From Oidiodendron maius Zn (lineage: Eukaryota; Ascomycota; Leotiomycetes; Myxotrichaceae), in contig KN832873.1 of NCBI GenBank assembly GCA_000827325.1, positions 251,037 through 315,036 on the forward strand: 64,000 nt of DNA, written 5' to 3'. A program made the translations under genes and the position numbers. Shown piece after piece: positions 23,501 to 35,244 of the stretch. The notes under the pieces were generated by a model that searched no databases, was not told the DNA's origin, and worked only from the letters and a program-made list of their open reading frames with translations. The stretch's first letter is position 1. Each line of letters begins with the position of its first letter.

Positions 23501-25159
23501 TTCTTCGCACCAAGGCTGATGGTTCCGTTTTGATAACGACTATAGACACCCCTAATGCTCTAAAGTCCAATATTCAAGTTGGATTCCCGAAGCTTGTAGA
23601 TCCTGGTAGCCCGATACATATCGAGGTGCTTCGTCAGTGGATTCGGGACTGCGATGACAAGCATCGGTGTCTCGGCTCTCAGGATGCGCCCATCCTGCCG
23701 ACTAGGCTTCTTTATGTCGGCAGGCACGGCTCAGAACAGCCTCGCTTGATCTGTAAGACTGGGAATCTTAAAAAAGAAGAAAAATATATGGCCTTGTCAC
23801 ATCGATGGGGCTCTCATCCCATGGAGGGCAAGCTAGATCCGCTTGCAGACAAGATTGTCTGTACATATAAAAAGAACATCCACAGGTTAGAGCAGGGCTT
23901 TGATGAATCTGATCTTCCGCCAATGTACCTAGATGCCATCACCATCGCTCGAGAACTAGAAGTAGATTACCTCTGGATCGATTCGCTTTGTATCATTCAA
24001 CAGGACAAAAGTGATCCATTGGACAAGGGCGAAGATTGGAAAGAAGAGTCCGAGCGCATGGAATTGGTCTTCCGCTTTGCCTACGCCACTCTTACTGCCA
24101 GTTGTGCCAGCTCACCAGCAGAGCGCTTTCTCAAGACACGCCCAGAGAGAGCGTGTGTGACGATGAAAACAGATAATAGTTCACTTTACTACCTGTGTGA
24201 CGCAATTGATGACTTCGGCGGGGATGTGGAGCGTGGAGAGCTGAACAAGAGAGGGTGGGTCTTACAAGAGCGGGCTCTCTCACGTCGAACAATCTACTTC
24301 ACCGAAGAACAGACGTATTGGGAATGTGGCGAGGGTGTGCGGTGCGAGACACTAACGAAGACGAAAAAGTATGTAGTCCTTAAAGAGAACAGAAAATTTT
24401 ACATTATCAAGAAACTCACTCGCTAACTACCCCATCTCTTGCAGCTCTAAAGCATCTTTCCTCGGCGATGCCAATTTTCCCTATTCCATCCCGAACTACG
24501 TTAAAGGCAAGAAGATTATGCTTTACCAGGATCTCTACGAGCGTTACTCCAAGCTTGAGCTCTCGTACTCCACGGACCGACCTGTCGCCATTAGGGGCCT
24601 GGAGAAGCGGCTGCTAAGAGCCTTGGACACTAAGGGCGGACACGGTGTCTTCGATATTTACCTGCGTCGAGGCTTATTGTGGCAGAGGGACCAAGCGAGC
24701 CTAGAACGTATCGACTTTTCTGGCAAAGAGGAACAGGAACTCGTCCCATCTTGGTCCTGGATGGCCTATACTGGAGGCATTCGATACATGAATGTACCGC
24801 TTGGAGAGGTGGACTGGGACCAGTGGGACCAGAACATCATCTCACCCTGGAAAATGGCCAAGGATAACAACAACGCCTCACTCGAGCTGGAAGTACTTGT
24901 GCACGATATCAAAGTCGTCGAGCCAGGTGCACGGGTTTTCTTAGATGACCCAGGTCGTACCTTTGGCCGCCCTTTCAAGTGCGTCATTTTGGGTTCGAGT
25001 AAGGTGTCGAACCAGGGCAAGGGTGAAACTTATTATGCACTGATTGTGACCTCTCTTATTCTAGGAGAGATGAATGTTTACGAAAGGGCAGGAGTTGCAT
25101 TCTTGCATAAACATCAAATTTTGTGGGATAATCCGGCGACGAAGGCTCGTATTCACTGA
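20512..25159 (+). CDS. Kinase-HET fusion protein
   Basis: Five exons close in phase: 20512-21402, 21507-22754, 23162-23492, 23546-24368 and 24445-25159 (4008 nt, 1335 aa). Residues 1-100 are Pro/Ser-rich. The fungal kinase N-terminal domain follows (QLFVMLVYTKNERLLDQF, DDKFPV, QWLFFVPQL). The kinase has VAVKQL, HGDLKPENVL and YDIWSLGCLYLEF. Its DFG is DVG (IADVGLAR) and the glycine loop is lost (SRTEFSIVYK). After a charged linker, exon 3 opens the HET part: LCYRCHGL..CALCRLL is the usual N-terminal Cys motif of HET proteins, then YMALSHRWG, YLWIDSLCIIQQ and RGWVLQERALS, the three HET blocks. The HET frame has no in-frame ATG before the motif, which supports fusion. The third intron (407 nt) is the least certain. 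HET domains trigger incompatibility-type cell death in fungi. If intron 3 is wrong, these are two adjacent genes. Confidence 0.75.
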
Positions 25160-25164
25160 TTGAT

Positions 25165-26355
25165 TCATTCTATTGTGTTTATCTGTCTTCTTTTACTTCA
25201 TACTAAAATGTCGCAAGTCTGCAGGCATCCTGTTAAGTAATTAGTACGTAGATTTCAGAAATACGTTAATCTCGTTATGCTCTATGATTCTATAGTCTCA
25301 GGAAATTGACGTCTCCAACATACCTACTTATATAAATTATTAAGAGACTTCGCTCTCACTTTAGGTTCAGTCTGTGTTTACTGTACCCAGGAGAGCTATA
25401 TGCAGAGATTAATAGAAACTTGAATCAACTTTAAGTGTGGGAGTTTTCTGGGAGAACCGGCGCTGGAGCTTCCTGTACCACAAGACTTTCAATCAACCGC
25501 CAAAATTTTCATGGAGAATATCCGCAGCTACCACTTCCTTACCGTCTCACGAGCAGACGAAGGCTCTATTTCAAGCCTGCGATATTCGCTTAATATATTG
25601 CACTAAATAGCTTTTGTCTCTTAAGCACAACTGATGGGGCATTTTTTTTATTTTTGAACACAAGACTCGCGCCGCTAAAATCTCAGCTGCAAGCCATGAT
25701 AGCGGTTCTTTGTATGTGCAAATGGGTCGCGATCCAATCAAACAAGGAAACTACGATTGCTTCCTTAGCTTAACCATAAAGGCACGGATATCTAGTCGCA
25801 CAATGTTGAGGTAGGCCTTATTGTTACTAATATAAGCCACTTATTTTCAGGGCGTCGAAGCCTATGCTAAGGTAAGTACCTCACTAAATCAGGGCGTTGA
25901 TGTAACCCCGCATGGCACGAGTAAGCCTAAGGTTAGGACCTTCGGGGCTTTAGGTCTATATATTAGGTAGCACGCACCTCTATAACCCTTAGCTATTTAG
26001 TTGGTTTAGTGCCCTTAATTTATTATATATTGCTACCTGATCTCTGCAACAATCTATAAAAATTATTATTACATTACTTCTAGATAGTTTTATATATATA
26101 TCGAGTTTGTCGGCTTCTGCGACGGGATTTTCGCTTCGCAAGGGATAGTGGTTAAGTGAACAAATTGATTCTCTTCGATATATATCGGCCACCCCTCACC
26201 TTGTTAGTTGGTCAACCAACTCACACTCTTATGCATAAAATATACACCATTGCAAATCTCTTTCTTCCTCTACAATCAGTACTCGTATTACACTTTGTTG
26301 CATACTGAGGTAGTTGCTAAGGCGCTCAACCATTACTACTCTCATTTCTATCAGG
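25165..26355. other. AT-rich intergenic stretch, probably decayed sequence
   Basis: It is AT-rich with many in-frame TAG/TAA in all frames, as expected from RIP-like mutation. No reading frame or family can be recovered. A G-rich segment near 25900-25960 stands out locally but matches nothing I know. Confidence 0.35.
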
Positions 26356-26361
26356 ACTAGC

Positions 26362-27480
26362 TTAGTCGTAAGCCCTACCAAAGTCCACCAGCCCAGGCAT
26401 ACTATTACCACCAGGATCCAAGCGCCGAAGAAATTTGATGTCCAAGTGTTCTAATGCCTTATAATATGGGAAATTGGGACGCCAATTTTCCCGAATAGCC
26501 TTAACAATGTAGTTCGTGCGAAAGCAACCAGTCCGCTCATCCCAAGCAACACACCATCTATCAATATCCGAGGACCTAATTGTCGACCAGATATGTTTCT
26601 TTGCACTGCCTCCGACTCTGCCCTCTTCTGTTTCACATCGGCAGCCAGCATCCTCAAGATAAGCCCCTTTACGATTCTTTCTATCGTGGTCGGAGCCGAG
26701 GTCTGATACCTGTGCAATGTAGAATGTCTTTAGTAGCGGAAAGCATGCGAGAGAATGAGGCAAGGGCCCTAGTCGACATACGTCGTGGCAGTCCACTGTA
26801 GAGCACCGGCATTCGGCGGGGTTCACGCCATATGCGGTACTAATGACGGCGGAATGATAGCCGTGGCCTTCATCAAGGGCACCCACCGTAAGTCCGATAT
26901 GTTGCATTCGGGAGAACCCGTCTGGTGAGTATCCCTGGAATTTCGAGATCTCAACCACAGCCTCCTGATTTTCCCAACTGGCGTGGAAGATGATGATATC
27001 CTTGGCTCCGTTGAAGCGAAGAATGTACTCTGGGTAGGCTGTCCCGTCGGCAGGGTCGTCCTTCGTATCATCGAATAGGGTCCAGAGCCGCGGAAGCTTC
27101 CGGAATGGGAGCGAGTCGGGTAGGATCTTGAGAGCAATTTGGCGCGACTCTGTGCACGTTGCGAGTGCGGTGCGGCTTGATAAGGTGGAACGAATTAGAT
27201 TTGGCAGTTGTTCTTCATCGTAACCGTCGAAGGCGATTGGTTTAAGGATCACAGTATCCTTGGGCTTAGCAACATAGTGGTATATGTTGTGGTCATAAAT
27301 AATATCCGATCTGACGCGTGAGCGAAGAGAATACTGGATTTCGAATCTGTACAAAAGCGGTGTTGCTTCTTTCAGATGTTCCATCCAGATCTTGGCTCGG
27401 AGTTCGTAGGGCAGTTCTAGAAACGGATAGAATACTGGATCCAAGTCACTATTGGTCACTTGACTTGCTGTGTTGGCCAT
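26362..27480 (-). CDS. 2EXR-domain protein
   Basis: Single exon, 372 aa, ATG at 27480. The N-terminal block FYPFLELPYELRAKIWMEHL is the 2EXR motif (PF20150), an F-box-like fungal domain; it is followed at a distance by the usual TALATCTESRQIAL helix. The C-terminal half is charged and holds a Cys-rich patch (AECRCSTVDCHDVC) that may bind a metal. The function of 2EXR proteins is not established. Length and architecture are typical and the gene looks intact. Confidence 0.8.
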   Translation of the reverse strand: MANTASQVTNSDLDPVFYPFLELPYELRAKIWMEHLKEATPLLYRFEIQYSLRSRVRSDIIYDHNIYHYVAKPKDTVILKPIAFDGYDEEQLPNLIRSTLSSRTALATCTESRQIALKILPDSLPFRKLPRLWTLFDDTKDDPADGTAYPEYILRFNGAKDIIIFHASWENQEAVVEISKFQGYSPDGFSRMQHIGLTVGALDEGHGYHSAVISTAYGVNPAECRCSTVDCHDVCRLGPLPHSLACFPLLKTFYIAQVSDLGSDHDRKNRKGAYLEDAGCRCETEEGRVGGSAKKHIWSTIRSSDIDRWCVAWDERTGCFRTNYIVKAIRENWRPNFPYYKALEHLDIKFLRRLDPGGNSMPGLVDFGRAYD

Positions 27481-27489
27481 TATTTTGCC

Positions 27490-28590
27490 GGAAGTAAAGT
27501 TCTCCTCTTCAACTTGGCTCGGACAAATTATCAGCGGTGCGAGTCTGTCGGCGCCGTGATTGTGGCAGAGGGACTTAAGTTGCTAGCCCTTTTCTGGTTT
27601 TGATTGATATAGGTGATAGCGCACGTAGTAAGACACTAAAGGAATAGGACAAAAAAAAGCTCTTTACTGTACAGAGTAGTTGCGAGTGGCCTAGATATCA
27701 ATACATGGGGAGTAAGGCTCCGTAGTGGTTGGCTGCCAATGCTCTGGGTTAAATATAGATCCTCTTCTGCCACCGCAAGTCGTCTATTTTTAGCACCTTG
27801 TTACCACAATTGGGCAGTGATGTTGTCAACTGATGAAACCAGCGACAAAACCCCAACTTGCTGTTTCATTGTTTAAAAATAGTAAAAATAGGAGCAGTAT
27901 AAGTTTATTGTAGATTAAAAGAGTTGAAAGTAATCTTACCTAAAGAATGATATTGAAGTACCGGACAGGATACGAGACGAAGTCGCCTCATCCGGAATCA
28001 CGGCTTTGAACAGATAGGCAGCGGCGAAAACATAACCGAAGACAAGCAAGAATTACTAAATTATATAGGCTAATTTAGAAAAGAAGCTTATTTTTAGCAG
28101 GCCTCTTTTCTGGAAGAAAACTTCGGAAAAATGAAGCCTAGGGAAGTGAGCGCAGAATGCTAATAAGCATACTGAACCGACGTACGTTAATCATGGAAAT
28201 AGCTTGACGATGCAATATGTCAACCCGAATAACGCCGACAATGCCAATGGGCAGATCAGCACATTCGTGTAACAGGTCAATTCCTGGATTCTGTTGTGAT
28301 GACAAGATATTCGCTCATCGCAGCGAAATAACTCTACTACCGGGACTAATCTTTCATAATTTTTGAGGTCCCTGATCACGAATACAGACTAACTTTCTTG
28401 ACTTTACAACGTCATTTTGGCGAAATCATAGTTTGAGCGGCTGGGGAGTGTGTGTGAACTCTTTATGGAATCTTTCGATCAATGGACCTTTTACTTTATC
28501 TCGGCCCTTTGTAGCATGATTGGTTATTGGAGGTCTTAGTTTAATCTTCATGTCTTTTATTTATATTTCATTAAGATTAATCCAACCTCG
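27490..28590. other. Intergenic, no supported gene
   Basis: AT-rich with only short ORFs. The promoter of the 2EXR gene is on the left and the 3' flank of the large membrane protein gene on the right. Confidence 0.35.
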
Positions 28591-28596
28591 ATGTTA

Positions 28597-30525
28597 TTAC
28601 TTACAGACCATGCCTTGTGCTAAAACATCTAGGCTAGATGATCGACTAGCTGTAACTAGAACGACAGACTTCTTATTGCTAATAACAGACCCATTAGAAT
28701 CAATATCATTTACTCTCAGATACATATTTGTATTGCTCAGCTGCGAACGTATCTTCTTATTATCTGCACTGGTCAAATTCTTCAACTGGCTGTCTATCCC
28801 GTTGGCGCCTTGGGGAACATTACTCGCTGATGTCTTTGCTGCAAAGTCAATAAGCGGATAAGCCGAGACAACCGGGCCTACCCTTCCTCTCAAAAGTACT
28901 ATTGTAATAACCGTCCAGGAGATCAATAATACGCCAAGCTCTAATCCAAGGTACGCGTAGAACATACTAGCGTTAATTACAATCTTGCTGCGTGGTGTTG
29001 CCAGTGATGCAGTAGTAGTGAACTCGGGAGGCACGCCGCTATATATATTGGTGGGAGAAGACTGGATTTGAACATTTCCGTAATTTATATCGCTGAAGAA
29101 CCACATTGGAACCACGAACATTGACTGAAAGGCTAGAATAAGATCCTTAGACCAATCCGACTGGCTGAGCTGGAGTCGATCGTTCCAAAATACTGTCATG
29201 AAGGCTGAGCCAGGAGGAATACCTGCGGCTTCATAATCAAGAAGCCAATTGATTGCAGATCGGAGTGCAGAAATGTTTGTGTCGGTAACTTGTGATGGAG
29301 GACCTATTTCGGGCACCGAGAGAATGGTCCAATTGGAACGGGCATTAATTGTACTTGCTTGTCGTTTATAAATGGAGAGAGTGGAAGATATGTTGAGTGT
29401 CGGTCCCTCGTTGAGACACTGATTTGACAGGTTTGTTCCGTTCGAGCAGACGTAGAGCGCTGACCTTGATGTTAGTTGCCAATAATTTTTATATATGCTG
29501 AATAGTAACCTCACAAACGATGAGAGACCCAGGGTATGCATTACTCTCGGCAATGCAGACCTCCACTGCAAGGATATATTTCTCGTTTCCAATAGTTTCG
29601 CAGTCACTTTGAGAGAAGAAGTCTGTGCTATCGATGCCGTTACGGAATTCATATTGAACAGCAGGAGCATTCCATATGGCGACGACGGGGTCCTGGGGTG
29701 ACCCCCCTGGAGGCCATGGAGCGGAACCGCCCAGGGTTCCAGGAAGGAGGTAGGAATAGCAGTTTGACTTGTCGAGACACGAGACAGCTGGAGCTTGAAC
29801 CGATATCTCTGTGTTTACAACGATATTGTTAAGCCAAGAGTGCAAAATATATGGAACGGAATTGTTCACAGCGGTCAGATAAGGCTGCACAAGTGATGAG
29901 TTAAAGGTGCCAACTCCGGAGGTGATGTAGTATGATGCGTCAGGTAGGTAGACAATATCAGCGTTAGTGTTGACTAACTGCTTGGTTAGATCAGTATAGC
30001 TCTAGATGATCGAATGCTTACAAAATAGAACAAACCCTGCAGCCCAAACGGAACCAATCGTCATCAGCCTATCATCTGTCCGTGAGTCTGGTGCAATTTG
30101 AAAAAGCACTCGGGTTTATCCTACCTGAAAATAGCCCACATTCGGTCTGATATTCTACCTCTAGCCCCGAAGGCGACTGCGGCAACTCCAAGCAAGCTTG
30201 TAGTTGGCGACAGGGTAAGGAAGCTCAAGGCACGAATACCGCCATCTTCGCTGACCAAGGTCCATTCGATCACTTCAAAACCTTGATTGAGCATGAAGCC
30301 GCTCAAGACTGATGTTACTTCTTGCAGTGCGCGCAGAGTTCCAAGCGTATCGCTCAGAGACAGATCAAAAATATGCCGCACCTCAGCTACTTGAGCTGCA
30401 GATAACGTCGTGCGAGCGAACCATGCTGTCATTGCGAACGAGATTGAGGCAAGAGCAGTCCAGAGAACATACGTCCAGTGCTGACGCCATCCGCTTTTGA
30501 TTTCATTCGTCTCGTAAGAGAACAT
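28597..30525 (-). CDS. Fungal multi-pass membrane protein with large outer domain
   Basis: Four exons: 30525-30125, 30068-30022, 29973 to about 29525, and 29464-28597. Phases close if the third intron uses a weak GTCTCT donor; that junction is uncertain. The protein is about 585 aa. Residues 20-40 form a first TM segment (WTYVLWTALASISFAMTAWF), and two more TM segments follow near residues 110-145. A domain of some 330 residues comes next with many Asn-x-Ser/Thr sites and paired Cys (SCLDKSNC, VCSNGTNLSNQC), so it is probably extracellular. A final TM (LGVLLISWTVITIVLL) precedes a Ser/Asn-rich cytoplasmic tail. This layout is common in ascomycetes and has no assigned function; DUF3176-like proteins share it, but I cannot confirm that. 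Confidence 0.65.
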
Positions 30526-30559
30526 AGCATTTATTTATAGATGATTCGAATCTTTCCTC

Positions 30560-31775
30560 TCAGTCTCTCATTTAATGGAAAGCGTTATGTTGATCGCTGG
30601 AGACCTGTAGGTAAGTCTTCAGAGTTATGAAATCCAGTGCTGCAAATTAATAATTTATGTTAGCCACAAGAATTTGGGTTTACACGCGCCAGCGTGACAG
30701 GATCTATCAAGTAGTTACCTAGAAATGCTCCACTATTTGCTGATCTGAAATAGAATTCAAAAGTTGCCGCTTGTTAGGGCTTTAATGGCGATCAAGAGTA
30801 ATTTTGGTTGGCTAAGATTCGACGGCAGAATAGTCAACTCCTCGTATGATCTGTGCCGCTTTCTCATCCCATAATTGTCCCATATATAATTCGATATCAG
30901 CGACCGTAATGTTAGCTGAAATGTTGCCAAATGCGGACGAGTCCTTAGCTCACCAGCGATGAAAGGAGTGCGGCTGAATGATTCTGCTGGCTCGAAAATC
31001 CCGCCTAGAAGCCTCAAAAAAAAAGCATTGATGTAGCGTGACTTCTTCCTGTCATTTCCATTGGGAGCCTTGCCTTTTTGTGGCACTTATAAGGCGTACA
31101 CCCGTACTTCAGCTGATAGTTCGGCCGAAATGGCTGTGCGTTGTACGGTACACCATTACAAGTGACAAGTCCAAAAAATCTAAGGCTTCTAGCAGAAGGA
31201 TCTGGCTGAAATACCTCAGAGATCACTCTACAGGCCAACTCTTACAAAGTCAGCGGCCGCAATGCGTGCCAATATATTGCCAAATAGGGACGAATGATTA
31301 TCTAAGTCCAGCTAAGCAATCACTCCTGCTCAAAACCCAAGTTTTAACCTAGGGACCCGGAAGTCCAATAAGTGGTGTGAGAAAAAGGCTACAAAAAGAA
31401 CGAGCGTGACATGACCTCTTCCTGCCGTTTCTATTGGAGTATTGCTTTTTTTGTGAAAAGAAAGTGATCAGGAATATGTCTACTGACGCCACTTGGGAAA
31501 CGCGGGAGACCAATTTTCTGAATCCAGCTCTCGGATTTTCGTAACTCCTGTTATTGGCTGCTGACTTCCACCCCCTCTCCGCCACAAGATGTCGTTCCGG
31601 CCGCAATGTATATTCTTATCTAACTCGAGTATACCTTGCAGCTGCCAGTTATAAGAGCCTCGCATGCGACTTATCGCACCGCAGCCTCGCAGTTACATTA
31701 TCGAAGACTCGAAACATTCCCAGCTACAAGTTTGTATTTCCTCTTCATTCCATTATCAATAGATATTGGGAGTCC
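30560..31775. repeat. Intergenic region with an imperfect tandem duplication
   Basis: Two related blocks lie about 355-370 bp apart: roughly 30901-31082 and 31254-31453. Matching landmarks are CCAAATGCGGACGAG / CCAAATAGGGACGAA and GCGTGACTTCTTCCTG / GCGTGACATGACCTCTTCC. On the minus strand both read into a similar short basic peptide (QKGKAPNGNDRKKS and QKKQYSNRNGRKRS). The blocks have diverged by perhaps a quarter. No complete gene is supported. Confidence 0.45.
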
Positions 31776-31783
31776 GCGAAAAA

Positions 31784-32687
31784 ATGCTTGGAATTATTTT
31801 CTTTGCTGCCTTCGCGACCGGTTTAGATTGGTGGGAACCAGATCCGACCTTAGCGGCACAAAACATCTTTCCTCTGGATGGCTGGACGCCGAAGCCAACG
31901 CCATGCCCGGAAATTGTCAAAAGACAACAAATTCCAGCTCAAGATACTATTTGTGGATATATTAGCGGTGATCCTTGTAGGCTAGACTATTTGAAATTGA
32001 CAGATATTGACGAACTCGCTGACGGACTTATAGCCCTTTCACTCACTTGTTCTAACGCTCTGTGCGGGTACAAGTAAGAAAAATATGCCCGATGTGACCA
32101 TCTCGATCTAATTCTCCATCAGCACCTTCTATTCGTGGTTTGGGTGCTGCCCTTCAGCTTCATTCTCTGGTACCGAAGTAATTCCACTCGATTGTATGGT
32201 CATTACCTCATGCGTGCCCTACACGCTTCTTGAACAGTGTACTGGAGCCTGCGCGAGCAACGCTATGGTCACACAATGGTTAGAATTCCTCATTTATTCA
32301 TTTATTCATTTCTTAGGGGCCTGATAAAAATATAGTACGAATTCTGCGTCTCCATATTGCGCATATGGCGAGATGGTTGATGTTTGGAGCATGACTCTCG
32401 TCGGTTGCGCACCAACGCCATTTACGGTTCAGGTAGATCTAACTCCGACAAACGAAGCAACTACACCCATCTCTAGCACTACACCCGTCTCTAGCACTTC
32501 ATCAACCTCCAGCACTACGCCCACGTCCAGCGCTGCAGGCCCAACAACATTGACTCTTCCCGCAGCGACTACGACTCTACCACCCGTGCCCGAGCCAATC
32601 CACGTTTCCGGGACGGCGTCACAAAGGAAGTTAACATGGATAGGAGAATGCTTTATAAGTCTTATTATAATCTTTAATTCTATATAA
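31784..32687 (+). CDS. Secreted Cys-rich, Ser/Thr-rich cell-surface protein
   Basis: Three exons close in phase: 31784-32073, 32123-32278 and 32336-32687 (798 nt, 265 aa). The first 14 residues (MLGIIFFAAFATGL) form a signal peptide ending before DWWEPDPT. The mature start with the WTPKPTP motif, then TICGYISGDPC, a SWFGCC core and SPYCAYG, is a pattern of fungal surface proteins sometimes annotated as LPXTG- or GPI-anchored-like. About 14 Cys suggest disulfides. Residues 185-240 are a Ser/Thr/Pro-rich stalk likely to be O-glycosylated. The last 20 residues are hydrophobic (CFISLIIIF), consistent with a GPI signal or C-terminal anchor, although no clear omega site is seen. It probably sits in the wall or plasma membrane. 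Function unknown. Confidence 0.75.
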
Positions 32688-32689
32688 CT

Positions 32690-34340
32690 AATATAGTAAG
32701 CGAAATATAACTAGGAGAGGAGGTGTTTTCTCAACCCTAGGGAGCCTCAGCTTTCTTAGACCCCTATATATCTCAAGGCATATTAATCAGGAATAGGTAT
32801 TTTACGTTTTAATTAATTTTATGTATTGAAGCTAAAGGCCCAAAATTGCTTTGAACGGTTGGTCTTTCGCTCCAGAAACGTTCGCGGACCAAGCTCATAT
32901 CTCTCTGGCATCTAGTATCGCCAGGCGCGTGGTGCATATAGTATGGGAGACCTGGAGTGTAAAAGAAACAAGCTTCTGCGCATAATTCGGGCTGGGGACG
33001 GGGGTCTAGTGGATGTAGCTTACAACATTCAAAATCGAGCGTAACGATACCTGATGGCTTGGGGGGTAGCCGCCGCAATATAATAGTAAAATACGATTAA
33101 AATCAAGCGCATTGAGGATTGGGGGTTTGTGGGCTGCCCGCCGTGAAATTTGATAAATGCGTGTACAGTGTAAAAAGAAATAAGCTTCGGCCTAATGACA
33201 ACTGACTTAATTCGGTCCCTAGTGAAACCGAACTAAAGTTGAATCAAGCGACTAGTTAGCTAGTTAGGTGGTGCAACTGTATACGTTGTAACACGAGCCC
33301 ATCGAATGGGGGATGGCCAGTTATTTATTATTGTGCCGCTCGTGAATAATTCAGTTGCTATTAGCCTAAAAGGCCCCCGACATTTGTGGCTGTGCCTTGT
33401 TGTACCCTAAAGGTACTGCTGCTAGTTGTTATTGCAGAGCGGAGCTAATTCTTGTCTATTCTATACCTTACACTTAAGCTTATAAGTATATAGCCTAATG
33501 ACTTTACACTAGAAAACAAAATTCCCTTATATAAACCATCACTACATTCGTTCTTACCTAGATTCTAGCATAACTAAAATGCCACTCTTTCCATTTAGGT
33601 AGCTAGAAATAGACCCTACTAAAAATAAATTAACTAGGAACTAGTATTTGTAGTGGGTATATAGTAAGGAAGTGTTAATTAATGCATCTTTTAGTTTTTA
33701 ATATATAACTTTAAAGTAATTCTACTGTCTACTATAAATGTAAAAATAGAGAAGAGAAACTAAAATAAGAGATATAAATATAAAGAAACTATAGTATAAT
33801 TTCTAGCCTCTTAATCTAAAATTTTAATTGACACTAAAAAACAACGTCTTAAAATTTACTTTCTTAATCTTTCCTATATTGAAACTTGTCTATAAAGTGC
33901 ATGCTATTTCTCTTAGCTAAGTGACTATAAAAGTCCTATACTTAAGATAACCACTTATGCATTCGAACTGGCTTTTTTCAAGCAAGCTAGACAAAAGACA
34001 AGATTGCCATTTAGCTTGACCTCTCCATCTTATAGGTTCACTATGCTTTACATTATCGACTTATACCTTACAAGTCTAATATAGGCTACCAACCATTGCT
34101 TGGCCTTACTGAGAGGAAATAGCTAATTGACTAGGTCTATTGTCAGGTGCCTATTGTACAGAGTGGAAGAGTCGACCAAGCAATCGTTGTTCAGCAGGAA
34201 AGTAAGAGTAGCTGGGACCTCGCTGGAGATTCACTAGCGATTCACAAGAGCAGAGCTGTATTCAACGACTGATGATTAGACTTATCGCTGGCCCCCTTAA
34301 AATAAAGGCTCCGTCAAGCATATATATACATGATTAATTA
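32690..34340. other. AT-rich graveyard, repeat relics
   Basis: Strongly AT-rich from about 33450, with stops in every frame and many TA-rich words, as left by RIP. Two related stretches (near 32957-32985 and 33163-33195, sharing AGTGTAAAA-AGAAA-AAGCTTC) suggest copies of one element. A minus-strand ORF 33078-32809 has a protein-like, Cys-rich composition but no family. No intact gene is present. Confidence 0.4.
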
Positions 34341-34349
34341 GCCGTCCTG

Positions 34350-35240
34350 AGCATTAATCGTGCCACGTAGCCAGGTACTACCCTCCAGGCGCCCCTCTGG
34401 ATTTGCACCTGATATCTATACTAATAGTAAAATCCGATAGACGCCTTAGTCTAATATCCTAGTAATCCTTAGCCAGGACTATAAGGTATATACTATTGAA
34501 ATAGCCTTTAAAAAGGAAGGGTTTATATATTACATAGCTCTTAAAAAGCTAAAGCTAACTCCTAAGCTGTATAGATATAGCTAGTATAGGCTTAAGATTA
34601 CATTAATTAGACTAATAAGCAATAGACACAAATCCTTTAGACTGACAAGGTATAGATGTAACTCAAAAACACAAGAAGGTTAAAGTTATACGTTATTGAG
34701 GAAAGGCTATATATAGTGACTATATAGAGCTAAAGGTGTAGTGGCAAATCGGCTAGGTGCTTTAGGAGTTAATTTTAGGGCTTTATAGTAAAGGACTTAG
34801 ACTATTCTAGAAGAAGAATTAGGGGGGTATTAGGTCTAGGAGCCACTATCAATATATTATAGCTGTTTAAGTACACTATATTGATAGAACTCAGCCTATC
34901 CTTATACTAGATAATGCTAAAGGCTATACTATAAAGGCTACTTTATAGTATATAAGGGAATGTAATCTAATCCCTAATTTTTGGCCTACTAACTCTCCTA
35001 ATTTGAATCGATTGAGACTTTATAGGATAAAATTAAGGACTATATTTAGGAGAAGACCCTAATATTTATAGCTCTTATCTACGCCTAAGGGTAGCTATCT
35101 GTGAAGCCTAGAACTTGATTATAGAGGAGGATATTTAGGATCTAATAAAATCAATGCATAATCGATGTTAGGCTATAATTGATGCTACTAGGTGGCATAC
35201 AAAATATTAGATAGAATGCAGAATTGAGCCATTTTTAGCA
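34350..35240 (+). mobile_element. Tc1/mariner-family DNA transposon relic, RIP-degraded
   Basis: Translated on the plus strand, 34890-35205 reads as the C-terminal half of a Tc1/mariner (IS630-type) transposase: LILDNAKGYT with the second catalytic Asp, FWPTNSPNLN, then RLRVAICEA, NLIIEEDI, DLIKSMHNRC and RWHTKY before a TAG at 35203. Several TAG codons stand where family members have Trp or Gln, and TPKLYRY near 34560 suits the helix-turn-helix part. TGG-to-TAG changes are what RIP produces. The ends and terminal inverted repeats could not be fixed by eye, so the limits are approximate. It cannot encode a working transposase. Confidence 0.7.
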
Positions 35241-35244
35241 TAAA

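Noticed and set aside
32809-33078. Cys-rich minus-strand ORF of 89 codons
   Set aside because: No ATG-linked start, no family, and it lies in a repeat-like stretch.
33450-34340. Possible retroelement debris
   Set aside because: AT-rich and stop-filled, but no recognisable domain or terminal repeat could be named.
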